DNA from: Bacillus timonensis
GTDB taxonomy: Bacteria > Bacillota > Bacilli > Bacillales > Bacillaceae_L
Direction of reading: 5' to 3'
NCBI RefSeq assembly: GCF_004799755.1
Contig: NZ_SLUB01000006.1
Location: 89,112-153,111 of the forward strand
Length of the DNA: 64,000 nucleotides
The notes under the pieces were generated by a model. The model had not been told where the DNA came from. It worked only from the letters and a program-made list of their open reading frames with translations, and ran no database searches. Both the position numbers and the translations under genes were made by a program. Numbering within the stretch: the stretch's first letter is position 1; each line of letters starts with the position of its first letter. Positions 55,227-64,000 of this stretch are shown here, in pieces.

Positions 55227-55568
55227 TTAAAGCTTTTCAGCTTCTTCTAATAGTTCAGGATACTTTTCCACTGGGATATCACTTAATTTCTTTGCTCCAA
55301 ATCCCGTAATCAGCTCTTTCACTTGTACCTGTTTCCCATCTTGAGAAAGTGCTGCAAGTTTGGCTCTGACATCCTCCAAAGTTGGTAGCGTAGCTTTCGG
55401 AGGTTTTGCTGATTTCTTTGATTCCTTGTTTTCTTTCGCTTCCTTTTTCTCAATAGGAGCTACAGAGTCCATTTGATTGCTTTCTAATGCAATCACCAAT
55501 GTTTCAATACTTCCTGCTAGATTTCGCAAGTCTGTCACTACATCAAGTGCAAGTTTCGTTTTACTCAT
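55227..55568 (-). CDS. Small phage replication-operon protein
   Basis: The 113-residue protein starts at the ATG at 55568 (AAGGAG eight bases upstream). It has a helical N-terminus, a Lys/Glu-rich linker and a C-terminal module (VRAKLAALSQDGKQVQVKEL, then GAKKLSDIPVEKYPELLEEA). That module is widespread in phage DNA-metabolism proteins and often mislabelled as rRNA biogenesis. It likely assists recombination or SSB function. Confidence 0.78.
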   Translation of the reverse strand: MSKTKLALDVVTDLRNLAGSIETLVIALESNQMDSVAPIEKKEAKENKESKKSAKPPKATLPTLEDVRAKLAALSQDGKQVQVKELITGFGAKKLSDIPVEKYPELLEEAEKL

Positions 55569-55719
55569 TTGCTTTTTCTCCTTCCTTTTCATTTTGTTCA
55601 TCAAGCTGGCTCAGTCGATTGGCTAGTCTTTTCGATACAATGCTGATGGCTGTAAGGACGCCAACCATCTCTTCCTGCATATCTTTATTGACACCCTTTT
55701 GCTTTACTTGTGTTGTCAT
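55561..55719 (-). CDS. Very short phage protein ahead of the replication operon
   Basis: The 52-residue ORF (MTTQVKQKGVNKDMQEEMVG, then LTAISIVSKRLANRLSQLDE) has a perfect AAAGGAGGTGA six bases before its ATG and overlaps the next gene by eight bases (ATGAGTAA). The strong site and tight overlap argue that it is real. It is helical and charged. Function unknown. Confidence 0.75.
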   Translation of the reverse strand: MTTQVKQKGVNKDMQEEMVGVLTAISIVSKRLANRLSQLDEQNEKEGEKANE

Positions 55720-55794
55720 CACAGGTCACCTCCTTTTCTTTAGATATAGTCCTTCACTTATTAGCCAACGGGAAAGATGGTTTGGTAACCAAAA

Positions 55795-56232
55795 TTACAA
55801 AAAATATTTTTTAAGCTTGTCCAACACCTTTTTGTGTCGTTTAACAACAGCTACATGAGATATGTTTTCTTCCTTCGCTACCTCTCTTACTGTTAAATCT
55901 TTATAGTAAAGAGCCTGTATGAGCTCCTGTTCCTTTTCATTCAGTTCAGCCATCGCTTCCTGCAAGATTAATAGAGTTGCTTTATCACAGAGAATATCTT
56001 CTATCATTTGGTCATCTTCAAAATCACCGCCTAGATCCATCAAACGATTGATTGAATCTTCCTTGCTTGGGATATATTCAATCGTTTCTGCTTCAGGGTC
56101 AACAGCAATCCGGCCAACTTTAATATCCTGTTCCAGGTACCGCTCTCTTCTTTTCATTTTGTAATACTCTTTATAAATCTCTTTGCTAACACTGACTTGC
56201 TCCTTGCCGATTTTAATAAAAAACTCACTCAT
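55795..56232 (-). CDS. Phage sigma-70-like factor
   Basis: The 145-residue protein starts after AGGAGG. The N-terminal region has the block KEIYKEYYKMKRRERYLEQDIKV (in parts), seen in Bacillota prophage sigma-like proteins. A middle helix set (LILQEAMAELNEKEQELIQAL) and a region-4 helix-turn-helix (TVREVAKEENISHVAVVKRH, about 113-133) follow. It likely directs RNA polymerase to phage early or middle promoters. It lies directly after the structured RNA at 56285-56505. Confidence 0.88.
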   Translation of the reverse strand: MSEFFIKIGKEQVSVSKEIYKEYYKMKRRERYLEQDIKVGRIAVDPEAETIEYIPSKEDSINRLMDLGGDFEDDQMIEDILCDKATLLILQEAMAELNEKEQELIQALYYKDLTVREVAKEENISHVAVVKRHKKVLDKLKKYFL

Positions 56233-56284
56233 TCTCTTTTCCTCCTATGGCCCGGCAAGGAGCCGTAAGGGAAAAAGAGACAAA

Positions 56285-56505
56285 AAAATAAGCCGGACAC
56301 AGAACGCCGAACTGCATTATTTGCAGGGCGATCCATGTCCGGCTTATAGGTAGTTCACACCACGACTCCATTGCTCGGTACCGATTATTTTTGATTCAAT
56401 GTGCATTCACTCGCTAGATGATCATTTTTTCTCAAAATATCGATCATCCGGCCTGGGTAATGCAGTCGATTCCTCGCTCGGTATCATCGTGATATGAACT
56501 TTTTA
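56285..56505 (-). ncRNA. Candidate structured non-coding RNA between two terminators
   Basis: The minus strand folds by eye into nested helices. P1 is a 14-pair stem, 56486-56499 with 56353-56366. P2 is six pairs (56478-56483 with 56379-56384), P3 six pairs (56459-56464 with 56402-56407), and P4 seven pairs (56442-56448 with 56417-56423). The 3' end is a branched terminator, AAGCCGGACA with TGTCCGGCTT (56336-56345 with 56290-56299) containing two inner stems, then seven T. No ORF is present. An upstream terminator at 56513 isolates it from the zinc ribbon gene. A start near 56505 is assumed; the promoter is unclear. Confidence 0.7.
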
Positions 56506-56512
56506 TATAAAT

Positions 56513-56565
56513 AAAAAAGGCCCAGATATATCAGTTATGCATCTACTGATTTATCCGGACCTTAA
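56513..56565 (-). terminator. Terminator after the zinc ribbon gene
   Basis: The minus strand has AAGGTCCGGATAAATCAGT paired with ACTGATATATCTGGGCCTT (few mismatches), then six T, 20 bases past the stop at 56585. Confidence 0.88.
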
Positions 56566-56584
56566 GGTAGATTTGATTTGCAAC

Positions 56585-56791
56585 TCATGGTGAGGCACTA
56601 TCTCCTTTTCGTCTCGCTTTAGGTTTTCCACTTACCTGTTTGAATTTATCTGTCGCGAGCTCAATTTCCCAAACTCGCTTACATTTGGTGCACTTCGTTT
56701 GTACGGGGCCAGCAGCATTATCCCCTTTATCCATTAGCCTGTGACCACACACAGGACATTCCACTCTTGCCAATACATCTTCTTTAATCAT
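56585..56791 (-). CDS. Small zinc ribbon protein (Com-like)
   Basis: The 68-residue protein has VECPVCGHRLMD and KCTKCKRVWEIE, a two-knuckle zinc ribbon, and a basic tail. The ATG at 56791 follows GGGAGG. It is the first gene after the leftward early promoter. Phage Mu Com is a small zinc protein acting on mRNA; similarity here is structural only. Confidence 0.82.
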   Translation of the reverse strand: MIKEDVLARVECPVCGHRLMDKGDNAAGPVQTKCTKCKRVWEIELATDKFKQVSGKPKARRKGDSASP

Positions 56792-56950
56792 TCGTTTTCC
56801 TCCCAACTGTTGTAATAAAGCCTTTTTATGAAAGTAATCCTCTATTATATTTTACAATGGAACATACGTTCTGTATAGTTAGAATACCAATTTTCTACTT
56901 TTCCCTATTATCACCATTTATACCGTCCTCTCAGCGACACATTTTATTTT

Positions 56951-57092
56951 GTTGCATATTTGGGAAATGAGGTCAAATAAAAAAGTTGTATTTCTAACAA
57001 TTTCCATTATACTTCGAATACAATATTAGAGTCAATCCCATATATGCAACTTACATAAAAAAGTTGCATAAAATGTTAAAGCGAATTATAAT
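56951..57092. promoter_or_regulatory. Divergent early promoters with repressor operators
   Basis: Rightward promoter: TTGCAT (57064-57069), 17 bases, TATAAT (57087-57092), for the XRE gene. Leftward promoter: TTGACT (57035-57030), 18 bases, TATAAT (57011-57006), for the early operon. Half-sites TATGCAAC (57043-57050) and GTTGCATA (57063-57070) form an inverted repeat over the rightward -35. GTTGCATA recurs at 56951, and GTTGTATT/AATACAAT flank the leftward -10. This is a typical lysogeny switch. Confidence 0.8.
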
Positions 57093-57124
57093 TTGAGTGT
57101 AGTAAGAAATTGGAGGGCAATTTT

Positions 57125-57805
57125 ATGAAGAAAGATGAAATGAGTAAGACTGATCAGGAAATTCTACGAAGACGTTTAAAGGAAAGGCGTCTCTTTTTAA
57201 ATATGACATATCAAGATTTAGCCGAGAAAACGGGCATGAGTAAATCTTCTATACAGCGATACGAAACGGGAGGGATTAAAAATATTCCATATGATAAAAT
57301 TTTTGCTTTATCAGAAGCATTAGAGGTGAGTACTGAATATTTTACTAATTTGACAAAAGATTATACCGGGGAATCCGCTTATGAAATCAAAGTGGTTAAA
57401 AAAGAGGATAGATCACAACACTTAAATCATATTAAAGAATTTGAGGAAAGAGCCATTAGGTATATAACTCCAAACTTAATTTCACAGGGGTATAATATAG
57501 AACGGCACAGTCATGGCTCTGTGGGAGATATTGTTGCAACAAAGGGGAAGGAAATATGGCATATAGATTTTCTTTATACGAGAGATGTAAGCAAGTATCC
57601 AACTGGAATGGGAATGGGGCGACAACAGCTTCTTCTAAGGTTTGGAAGGCTTGCTGTTTACGATAAACCTATTACAAAGTATTCAATTGTTATGGAAAGA
57701 CGTGAATTGGCAGAGCAATTTTTGAGATTAAAACCCATTCATTTAGATATTGAGGCGAGTATCATTATCTTAAGAGGAACTGATTTTGGAGAATTACATT
57801 TCTAG
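57125..57805 (+). CDS. XRE-family prophage repressor with unusual C-terminal domain
   Basis: The 226-residue protein starts at the ATG at 57125, seven bases after GGAGGG. Residues about 15-75 are a Cro/C1-type helix-turn-helix (MTYQDLAEKTGMSKSSIQRY). The C-terminal part (about 105-226) is not a LexA-like autoprotease. GDIVATKGKEIWHIDFLY looks like a restriction-endonuclease-type core strand pair, but the usual catalytic lysine is absent. It is divergent from the early operon, overlaps its own operator region, and most likely maintains lysogeny. Confidence 0.85.
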   Translation: MKKDEMSKTDQEILRRRLKERRLFLNMTYQDLAEKTGMSKSSIQRYETGGIKNIPYDKIFALSEALEVSTEYFTNLTKDYTGESAYEIKVVKKEDRSQHLNHIKEFEERAIRYITPNLISQGYNIERHSHGSVGDIVATKGKEIWHIDFLYTRDVSKYPTGMGMGRQQLLLRFGRLAVYDKPITKYSIVMERRELAEQFLRLKPIHLDIEASIIILRGTDFGELHF

Positions 57806-57829
57806 GAGAAAATAAACAACACAAATAAG

Positions 57830-57868
57830 CCCGCCAAGCCAAATTAGGCCTAGCGGGTAAGTTTTTTA
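57830..57868 (+). terminator. Terminator at the prophage right boundary
   Basis: CCCGCCAAGCC pairs with GGCCTAGCGGG (few mismatches), then TAAGTTTTTT on the plus strand, after the repressor stop. It overlaps the end of the convergent ugd gene. The prophage-host border lies near here; I saw no copy of the J element-end sequence. Confidence 0.75.
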
Positions 57869-59032
57869 ATCCCTACTAAATAAATCTCTCGTATAAACCT
57901 TATCTTCCACATCACGTAAATCATCAGACAATCGGTTTGCAACGATTACATCTGAAACTCTCTTAAACTCTTCAAAATTATTTACTACTCTTGAATTATA
58001 GAATGTCTCTTCATGTAATGCTGGCTCGTATACAACAACTTCAATACCTTTGGCTTTAATTCGCTTCATGACACCTTGAATAGCGGATTGTCTAAAGTTA
58101 TCTGAGTCCATTTTCATAGTAAGCCTATAAATTCCTACAGTCTTAGGATTCTTTTTAATAATCATTTCGGCAACATGATCTTTTCTTGTTCTGTTTGCAT
58201 CTACGATAGCCGTCATTATATTATTAGGGACATCTTCATAATTAGCTAATAGCTGTTTTGTATCTTTAGGTAGACAGTAACCACCGTAACCAAAGGATGG
58301 GTTATTGTAATGATTCCCGATTCGTGGATCTAACCCAACACCATCAATAATTTGCTTACTGTCTAACCCTCTTATCTCTGCATAAGAATCGAGCTCATTA
58401 AAAAATGCGACTCTCATCGCTAGGTATGTGTTAGCAAATAGTTTAATAGCTTCCGCTTCTGTTGAATTTGTAAATAATACAGGAATATCTTCCTTAATAG
58501 CTCCTTGAACTAACAAATCAGCGAAAACTTTAGCTCTCTCAGATTTTTCACCTACGATTATACGTGAAGGATATAAATTATCATAGAGTGCCTTTCCTTC
58601 ACGTAGAAATTCAGGCGAGAAAATAATATTTTCCGTTTCAAATTTCTCTTTTATTTTTTCTGTATAACCTACTGGGACAGTAGATTTAATTACCATTACC
58701 GCATCTGGATTAATAGACAGTACATTAGCAATAACCGCTTCAACAGTTCTAGTATTAAAATAGTTTCTATCCGGATCATAATTTGTTGGTGTTGAAATAA
58801 TAACATAGTCAGAATCTTTATAAGCTTTATAATTATCTGTTGTTGCAATTATATTTAGTTCTTTTGTTGCTAAATACTCTTCAATCTCATTATCAATAAT
58901 AGGAGACCTTTTATTGTTTATCATATCTACTTTTTCTTGAATAATATCAAGAGCTATTACTTCATTATTTTGGGCTAGTAAAATTGCATTGGATAATCCT
59001 ACATAACCTGTTCCAGCTATAGTTATTTTCAT
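57866..59032 (-). CDS. ugd: UDP-glucose 6-dehydrogenase
   Basis: The 388-residue enzyme oxidises UDP-glucose to UDP-glucuronate with two NAD+. It has an N-terminal Rossmann motif ([20 protein letters not shown]), [20 protein letters not shown] and the catalytic cysteine in [13 protein letters not shown] (about 253). The length equals the short E. coli-type Ugd. It is downstream of the flippase and glycosyltransferases and supplies a uronic acid precursor for the surface polysaccharide. It is the first host gene beside the prophage. Confidence 0.95.
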   Translation of the reverse strand: MKITIAGTGYVGLSNAILLAQNNEVIALDIIQEKVDMINNKRSPIIDNEIEEYLATKELNIIATTDNYKAYKDSDYVIISTPTNYDPDRNYFNTRTVEAVIANVLSINPDAVMVIKSTVPVGYTEKIKEKFETENIIFSPEFLREGKALYDNLYPSRIIVGEKSERAKVFADLLVQGAIKEDIPVLFTNSTEAEAIKLFANTYLAMRVAFFNELDSYAEIRGLDSKQIIDGVGLDPRIGNHYNNPSFGYGGYCLPKDTKQLLANYEDVPNNIMTAIVDANRTRKDHVAEMIIKKNPKTVGIYRLTMKMDSDNFRQSAIQGVMKRIKAKGIEVVVYEPALHEETFYNSRVVNNFEEFKRVSDVIVANRLSDDLRDVEDKVYTRDLFSRD

Positions 59033-59247
59033 TATTCCCTCTCCCTTACATTAACTAGGCTTTTAACAATTTTAATCAGAACAACCTGTGCTCAATCAAA
59101 AGCCCTAATCAATACCTAGCAAAAATTTAAGATAAGAGGCATGATTGCATGGTTGCTAACTCAAGAAGCATCCTAAGTTTTCTTATTAATAAAAACAAAT
59201 ATTAAAATTGTTATAAAGTACACCCTTGAGAATAATCCTAATTCCTT

Positions 59248-60678
59248 TTACTTACGATTTACCAACGTCACTCTATTCTTAATAATTAATTTTAAATCCT
59301 TGTAAAATAATACAATTAATATACTCAGAGGAATAAAACTCAACAAAATAACGAACCACAAATTGTCAATTATAATAGCAAAATATGCATATATCGTAAC
59401 TATAAGTGCCATTATATATATACGTACCAAAGGATATTTCACCTTGAAGTACTTCAAGGAAATGATTGTTCGTAAAGTAAAAAATACAATATAAGAAATT
59501 GCTGTGGATATAGCTGCCCCTAAGGCACCAAAGTCAGGAACAAGCAACCAATTTCCTAATATGTTTATACCACACGCCATTCCCGCAATAAATATATGCC
59601 AATTTATCTTTTTATAAAAGTTGATACCTATTACAGTTGTCTCTGAGATAGTATAAAAAATTGGCATAAAGACTAAAAATGGCATGATTATTGCGGCATC
59701 TTGATATTCCCTTCCTAATAAGATAACGATTAAGTCCTTAGCAGCAATACTTAATATAGCAACTAAATACATTGCAAATGCAACAATTATCGTTATATTC
59801 CGAAAGAAATCCTTATCTTGAGGTCTTTTTTCAAACTTTTCATAAGCAACTGGTGTCCAAAAAGTTGAAAATGTTGTTTTAAGTATCATAACTAGAGCTA
59901 CTAGACGCATAGCAGCAGAATATAAACCTAATTCATCAAAAGTACTCCAATGCCTAATTGCAATTTTAGCAAATGCTTCAAATAACCATGAGATAAAAAT
60001 AGTTAAAACAAAAGGAGCTCCAAATTTTATTATTTCTCGTTGTGAGTGCTTAACATTTTTAATTGCTAGATTATCGATAGACCAAAATTGTTTCCCGAAA
60101 TAAATAGCAATAATATTTAATAAAATTAATGTAATTAGAGTGGAAAAAATAAGAACTTCAAAATTCGCTCCCAGTAAAAAGAAAAAACTTATAACTAGAC
60201 ATAAATTAAACAATTTTTGAAAAATTTGAAGTAATGAATACATATTCCCTTTTTGCTGCATTCTTATAACCAATTGAGCAAAGCGAAATAATAATTGAGC
60301 AAAAATTCCACCTGCAATAACAAATGCAAGTAGCAAACTTTCTTTATCAAACAAGAATAATGTAATAGGTTGGTAAAAGATTACAATCAAACAAATTATA
60401 ACTATAGTGGCGAATAATGGAATACGCAGAGAATTAAATAAGAGTGCCCCCCTTTTATTACTCTGCTCTTCATAAAAAAAGCGGACAAAAGCTTGATCAG
60501 TACCAAATATCGTTAGTATCATACAAACTTGTACAAATAAATCAAACATAGACGCTTTACCAAGAGCATCTGGCGGAAGTATTCTAGTTACTAACATGGT
60601 TGTAAATAAACCTATTATTAACCCAACCCAACTACCATAGGAAAATTTGAGAAACTTCCCAAGTAAGTTATCTTTCAT
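59248..60678 (-). CDS. Polysaccharide flippase (Wzx-like, MOP superfamily)
   Basis: The 476-residue membrane protein has about 12-14 hydrophobic segments. It starts KDNLLGKFLKFSYGSWVGLI and contains TRILPPDALGKASMFDLFVQ, typical of oligosaccharide flippases. It would move lipid-linked repeat units across the membrane. It is AT-rich like its neighbours and unlike the phage, and is transcribed with the glycosyltransferases and ugd. Confidence 0.92.
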   Translation of the reverse strand: MKDNLLGKFLKFSYGSWVGLIIGLFTTMLVTRILPPDALGKASMFDLFVQVCMILTIFGTDQAFVRFFYEEQSNKRGALLFNSLRIPLFATIVIICLIVIFYQPITLFLFDKESLLLAFVIAGGIFAQLLFRFAQLVIRMQQKGNMYSLLQIFQKLFNLCLVISFFFLLGANFEVLIFSTLITLILLNIIAIYFGKQFWSIDNLAIKNVKHSQREIIKFGAPFVLTIFISWLFEAFAKIAIRHWSTFDELGLYSAAMRLVALVMILKTTFSTFWTPVAYEKFEKRPQDKDFFRNITIIVAFAMYLVAILSIAAKDLIVILLGREYQDAAIIMPFLVFMPIFYTISETTVIGINFYKKINWHIFIAGMACGINILGNWLLVPDFGALGAAISTAISYIVFFTLRTIISLKYFKVKYPLVRIYIMALIVTIYAYFAIIIDNLWFVILLSFIPLSILIVLFYKDLKLIIKNRVTLVNRK

Positions 60679-60746
60679 AATAAACCTTCTCTACTTATTG
60701 TTTTATCATTAAATAAAAATTTTAAATTAGTATTTTATTTGCAGTG

Positions 60747-61679
60747 TTAATCCGTAAAGTCAATATGATACCTGTTTAATATTGCCTTTAATTGCTCATC
60801 ATTCTTGTTTTGGTTGACATTAAAACTTGCTAATGACTCATTTTGACTAGAATCAATTGTAAAAAGTTCACCAGGAAAAGAAGAAGACTTAACAACCCTT
60901 GTATCATTTTTTAACGACATTATCTTAAGCCACAAGTCATCAGCAAAGAAGCAAAGTTCTTTTATACTGTTTTTATTGAAAACTTCTTTGTTGACAGAAT
61001 TCGGTGGATACAAAACACCACTTACGCCTGTCGGACACAATAACATTGATGGCTTAGTATAATCTGTTGGATTTTGTATCCAATTATTATAAGAAGTAAT
61101 AGTGCCATTTTTATTTTTCAGGATTAGATGTCCTCTATTACAACAAATACAATCAGGATACTTTTTGTGCAATTTAATCAATGTTTCCAATGTATTTTTG
61201 GGATAAATAATATCATCATCAACAGTTATGACTATCTCTTCGGGATACTCCATAAAGGTATAATAATATTTTTTATGCGATCTTAAATCATCACAAAATC
61301 GTATATCTAATCCTCTTTGTTGCTGTTTCAAGAGATTAGGCGGGAGACTACTGTACCCTTCAAATTGCTCTTCTGCTAACCAAAGAATAATTTTATCAGG
61401 TCTATAGGATTGTCTTAGTAAAGATTCGATTGCTATCCAGACAATATCAATTCTTCCTGGAAAAGTAGTCATAGATACTATTACTTTCCTCTCCCTGTTT
61501 TCTGTAGTGTTAATCCCTATTTTATTTTCCCTAATTGTAAATTTATAATAAGTGTTGACAAACTTATTTGCGAACTTCCGAATAATTATACACAACAAGC
61601 TATTTATTTTCCTAAGTATTATTATTTTAAATTTTTTCCTTTTAAATGCAAAATACATATAATACAGCCAATTCAACAT
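60747..61679 (-). CDS. Glycosyltransferase with DDD motif
   Basis: The 310-residue protein has a basic, hydrophobic N-terminal stretch (about 1-60). A GT-A-like domain follows with VIVSMTTFPGRIDIVWIAIE, DKIILWLAEEQF and EIVITVDDDIIYP (metal-binding DDD, about 155), plus CFFADDLWLKIMSLKN. It adds a sugar to the polysaccharide repeat unit. Donor and acceptor cannot be told. The true start could be the later ATG near the GT domain. Confidence 0.87.
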   Translation of the reverse strand: MLNWLYYMYFAFKRKKFKIIILRKINSLLCIIIRKFANKFVNTYYKFTIRENKIGINTTENRERKVIVSMTTFPGRIDIVWIAIESLLRQSYRPDKIILWLAEEQFEGYSSLPPNLLKQQQRGLDIRFCDDLRSHKKYYYTFMEYPEEIVITVDDDIIYPKNTLETLIKLHKKYPDCICCNRGHLILKNKNGTITSYNNWIQNPTDYTKPSMLLCPTGVSGVLYPPNSVNKEVFNKNSIKELCFFADDLWLKIMSLKNDTRVVKSSSFPGELFTIDSSQNESLASFNVNQNKNDEQLKAILNRYHIDFTD

Positions 61680-61850
61680 ATTGTTTTACTCCTAAATCAA
61701 TCATGAATGTATAACCTTTAACATCATTTACTATTCTTTTAGAAAGAATCCAAAATATTTATCATTTTCAGTTAGCCTTAAGAAAACTTAAACTTTGATT
61801 AAAAGCGTTTAAGTGATTCATTAACTTCATAAAAACTCTTATTACATTCT

Positions 61851-63056
61851 CTAGTTGCTATTTAAGATTTCCCTATATTCCCCTAATAATTTTTTACCTA
61901 TAATCGCCCAATCATATTCGTTTAAAACTAATTCATACCCGTTTTCAACTAATTTAGAAGTGAACATATCATCATTAAATAGTCTTTTAATATTAGATAC
62001 TAAAGCATCTATTGAATGTGGCGGGACAATTATGCCATTAACAGCATGACTTACAGAACCATCCATACCCTGATCCTCACAAAGTATTATTGGCTTCTTA
62101 AAAAACATCGCTTCTAAATAAACAAGTCCAAACGTTTCTCTCCAACTTGGCATAGAAAAAATATCACAAAGTGACAAATACATCATAGCTTCAGGATGTT
62201 TTAGGGCTCCTAAAAACTTAACATGATTTTCTAAATTCAAACTATTGACTAGTTCTTTTAGTTTTGCTTCATATGGGCCATCCCCAATTACTAAATATAG
62301 GATATTTGGATATTCCGCAACAAGCTTTGATACAGCTAATATGTTATATTGAATTCCTTTACTCTCAATTAAATTTGAAATACTCAGAATTACCCTTTTA
62401 TTCTCTAGTTTACCCCTAAGGGACTTCTCTAGTTCTTTCTCATTTAATTCCTCCATTAAAACATTGGGGTAAATACCATTACCTAAATGTATTGAATCCA
62501 AGTTAAAATTAGTTTTCAATTTCTTAGATAGTTGAAGACTAGGTGAAACTATTTTATTGGATTTCCCCAGGGATATCTCAAGCAATTTTTTCAATTTATT
62601 CTTTTTAATTGAAATATCCATATCAGTACTTCTTATTGTAGTAATCAGCGGGACTTTATACCTATCTTTTACATATATGCCAGCATAATTATCCGGATAT
62701 GCCATATGTGCATGAACTAGATCAAAAGGAAATTCACTATATATTGATTCAATAATCTTATCAGTAGATTTTATTATTGATTTATATAACCTTCCATCAT
62801 TTAAGCCATAAGGGAAATCTATAAATCTCGGGTAATATATTTCAATTCCTTCATAGCTATCCCTATAAGGCAACATAGAATATTCTAACCATTTATGTCT
62901 CACATTTTTTAAAATGCTTGGTACAAAAGGTATTGGTGATATAACGCGAACATCTACCCCATTTTTTTTTAATTCTAAAGCTTGACGATGCATAACAGCA
63001 CCATTTCTAGAATCATATTTATTGGGATAAAGCCTAGATATAAATAATACTCTCAC
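61851..63056 (-). CDS. Glycosyltransferase family 4
   Basis: The 401-residue GT-B enzyme has an N-terminal FISRLYPNKYDSRNGAVMHR and ends with the family 4 donor block: VILSISNLIESKGIQYNILA (about 220-240), LYLVIGDGPYEAKLKELV, PSWRETFGLVYLEAMFFKKP with the conserved EXFGLxxxEA glutamates, and VPPHSIDALVSNI. It is part of the polysaccharide cluster. Confidence 0.93.
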   Translation of the reverse strand: MRVLFISRLYPNKYDSRNGAVMHRQALELKKNGVDVRVISPIPFVPSILKNVRHKWLEYSMLPYRDSYEGIEIYYPRFIDFPYGLNDGRLYKSIIKSTDKIIESIYSEFPFDLVHAHMAYPDNYAGIYVKDRYKVPLITTIRSTDMDISIKKNKLKKLLEISLGKSNKIVSPSLQLSKKLKTNFNLDSIHLGNGIYPNVLMEELNEKELEKSLRGKLENKRVILSISNLIESKGIQYNILAVSKLVAEYPNILYLVIGDGPYEAKLKELVNSLNLENHVKFLGALKHPEAMMYLSLCDIFSMPSWRETFGLVYLEAMFFKKPIILCEDQGMDGSVSHAVNGIIVPPHSIDALVSNIKRLFNDDMFTSKLVENGYELVLNEYDWAIIGKKLLGEYREILNSN

Positions 63057-63156
63057 AGGTCATCATCCTTCTTGTACTAATAAATTATAAAGCAATCGAT
63101 TATATAAAGTTTAATTAAGTTAACCCTTGGCAATTGTAATTCCTGTAAAGGTAAAG

Positions 63157-64000
63157 TTAATTCCAAAAGAACTTGTATGGTAAAATTCTATCCAAACCTT
63201 GAAAAACTTTGGAAATATAAAAACTTGCAAAAAAGAAAATGAAAATTATACTAATTACACCTTTTACTAAAAAGGCTTCTTTTATTTTCATTTTTATATT
63301 TCCCCTGCCTATTTTTGATACAACATAGGGCAGATATAAAATAATAAATATGAAGTAGTACAGATTTAGTCTAGTAAATAAATATGAAAAGCTACTTAGT
63401 AACTGTATCATAAGTGCAATTATCATAATATTAGTTAAAACTCTATTTTCAATAATTGCGGAAAATGTAGATGCATTGTAAAATATAAATCCTAATAACA
63501 AGACTAGGATAATAAATACTGCTGTTCCCCCAATGCCTGTGGAAGATTCATATAAACCAATGACATGTTGACTATCATCATAATAAAGATTAGTTAAAAT
63601 TTCCCCTATTCGGTATTTCATAATATACATAATTATAAAAAAACCTAATAAACATAATAAATATGATTTTGTAATCTTCTTTTGAGCTAACCAATATGCT
63701 GGTAAAAAAACTAAAGCAGTATTATGAAAAGAAGCTGACAATAATATCAAAATAATAAATTTCCATGGTTTCTTGTTTATTATGAAATAGTAACTTATTA
63801 AGATACCTGATAACGCCAATGATTGTCTAATACCTGAAAAGTTAAAAAAGAAAAATTCAAAAGAAAAGTAGATTAGATAACTCAAAAAAATATTTTGGGA
63901 ATATTTATAAATAATTACACCTAAAGGGACATATATCATTTAACTTACAAACACTAACCAAAAACTAAAGTCTCCTAGAAAAATTGTACCAATAACTTTC
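63157..64000 (-). pseudogene. EpsG/Wzy-like polysaccharide polymerase, interrupted by an in-frame TAA
   Basis: A 260-residue membrane ORF starts at 63939 (YSFEFFFFNFSGIRQ-type block SGIRQSLALS near residue 36), typical of the middle of EpsG-family polymerases, which are usually about 330-370 residues. Upstream in the same frame the sequence reads DFSFWLVFVS, then TAA at 63940-63942, then MIYVPLGVIIYKYS, continuing the family pattern up to the window edge. So the stop lies inside the gene. It is either a nonsense mutation, phase-variation-like loss, or a sequencing error; the downstream part may still be translated from the ATG. Confidence 0.75.

Noticed and set aside
57806..57870. Prophage right border examined for a copy of the J sequence
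   Set aside because: No match to CGCCGTGAGG or the twenty-mer was found by eye, so the exact right attachment site is left open.

Overview
The window looks like chromosome of a low-GC Bacillota, most likely a Bacillaceae relative. The grounds are strong AGGAGG-type ribosome binding sites, many TTG/GTG starts, rho-independent terminators with long T-runs, and a siphophage gene order typical of Bacillus-type prophages. Nearly everything from 1 to 56.8 kb is read on the minus strand. No tRNA, rRNA or CRISPR array was seen.

Region 1 (1-24.2 kb) is a layered array of large serine recombinase genes with small cargo cassettes between them. The right-most layer is complete. It has recombinase A (22636-24237), recombinase B (20965-22629) and a giant protein, called C-D here, made of two full recombinases in one chain (17223-20843), followed by cargo. 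Further left are progressively incomplete layers: a 5'-truncated D fragment (13672-15297) with cargo; a 5'-truncated B fragment (9205-10521), an intact C-D gene (5475-9089) and cargo; then a 5'-truncated B fragment (2105-2932) and a C-D gene leaving the window at base 1. All three truncations (J1-J3 at 2933, 10522 and 15298) begin with the same end sequence. The cargo is defence-like: LA2681-type HEPN plus AlbA_2/Schlafen (10743-13522), two convergent HEPN-like genes (15623-17045) and an unrecognised 694-codon ORF (3178-5253).

Region 2 (24.5-57.8 kb) is an HK97-fold siphovirus prophage read leftward. From right to left it has an outward-facing XRE repressor with divergent promoters and operators, a zinc ribbon gene, a highly structured candidate ncRNA, a sigma-like factor, and a replication block (RecB/Cas4-like DUF2800, DUF2815 SSB, PolA, VapE primase-helicase, iteron-like repeats, VRR-NUC, SNF2 helicase). 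After these come DUF1492, a reversed HEPN gene, HNH, a candidate cos region, a ParB-methyltransferase, both terminase subunits, portal, ClpP-like protease, capsid, connectors, tail tube, G/GT chaperones with a -1 frameshift, tape measure, tail proteins, a HipA-like kinase/HIRAN pair, holin and amidase. The recombinases lie directly downstream of lysis in the same direction, where many temperate phages carry the integrase, so A, B and C-D are plausibly this phage's own integration machinery and the cargo sits between it and the prophage end.

Region 3 (57.9-64 kb) is AT-rich host DNA for surface polysaccharide: UDP-glucose dehydrogenase, flippase, two glycosyltransferases and an EpsG/Wzy-like polymerase gene broken by an in-frame TAA.

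The most unusual items are the four-domain recombinase set and its recurrent end sequence, the HEPN-rich cargo slots beside that end, and the ~220-nt structured RNA between two terminators at 56285-56505.
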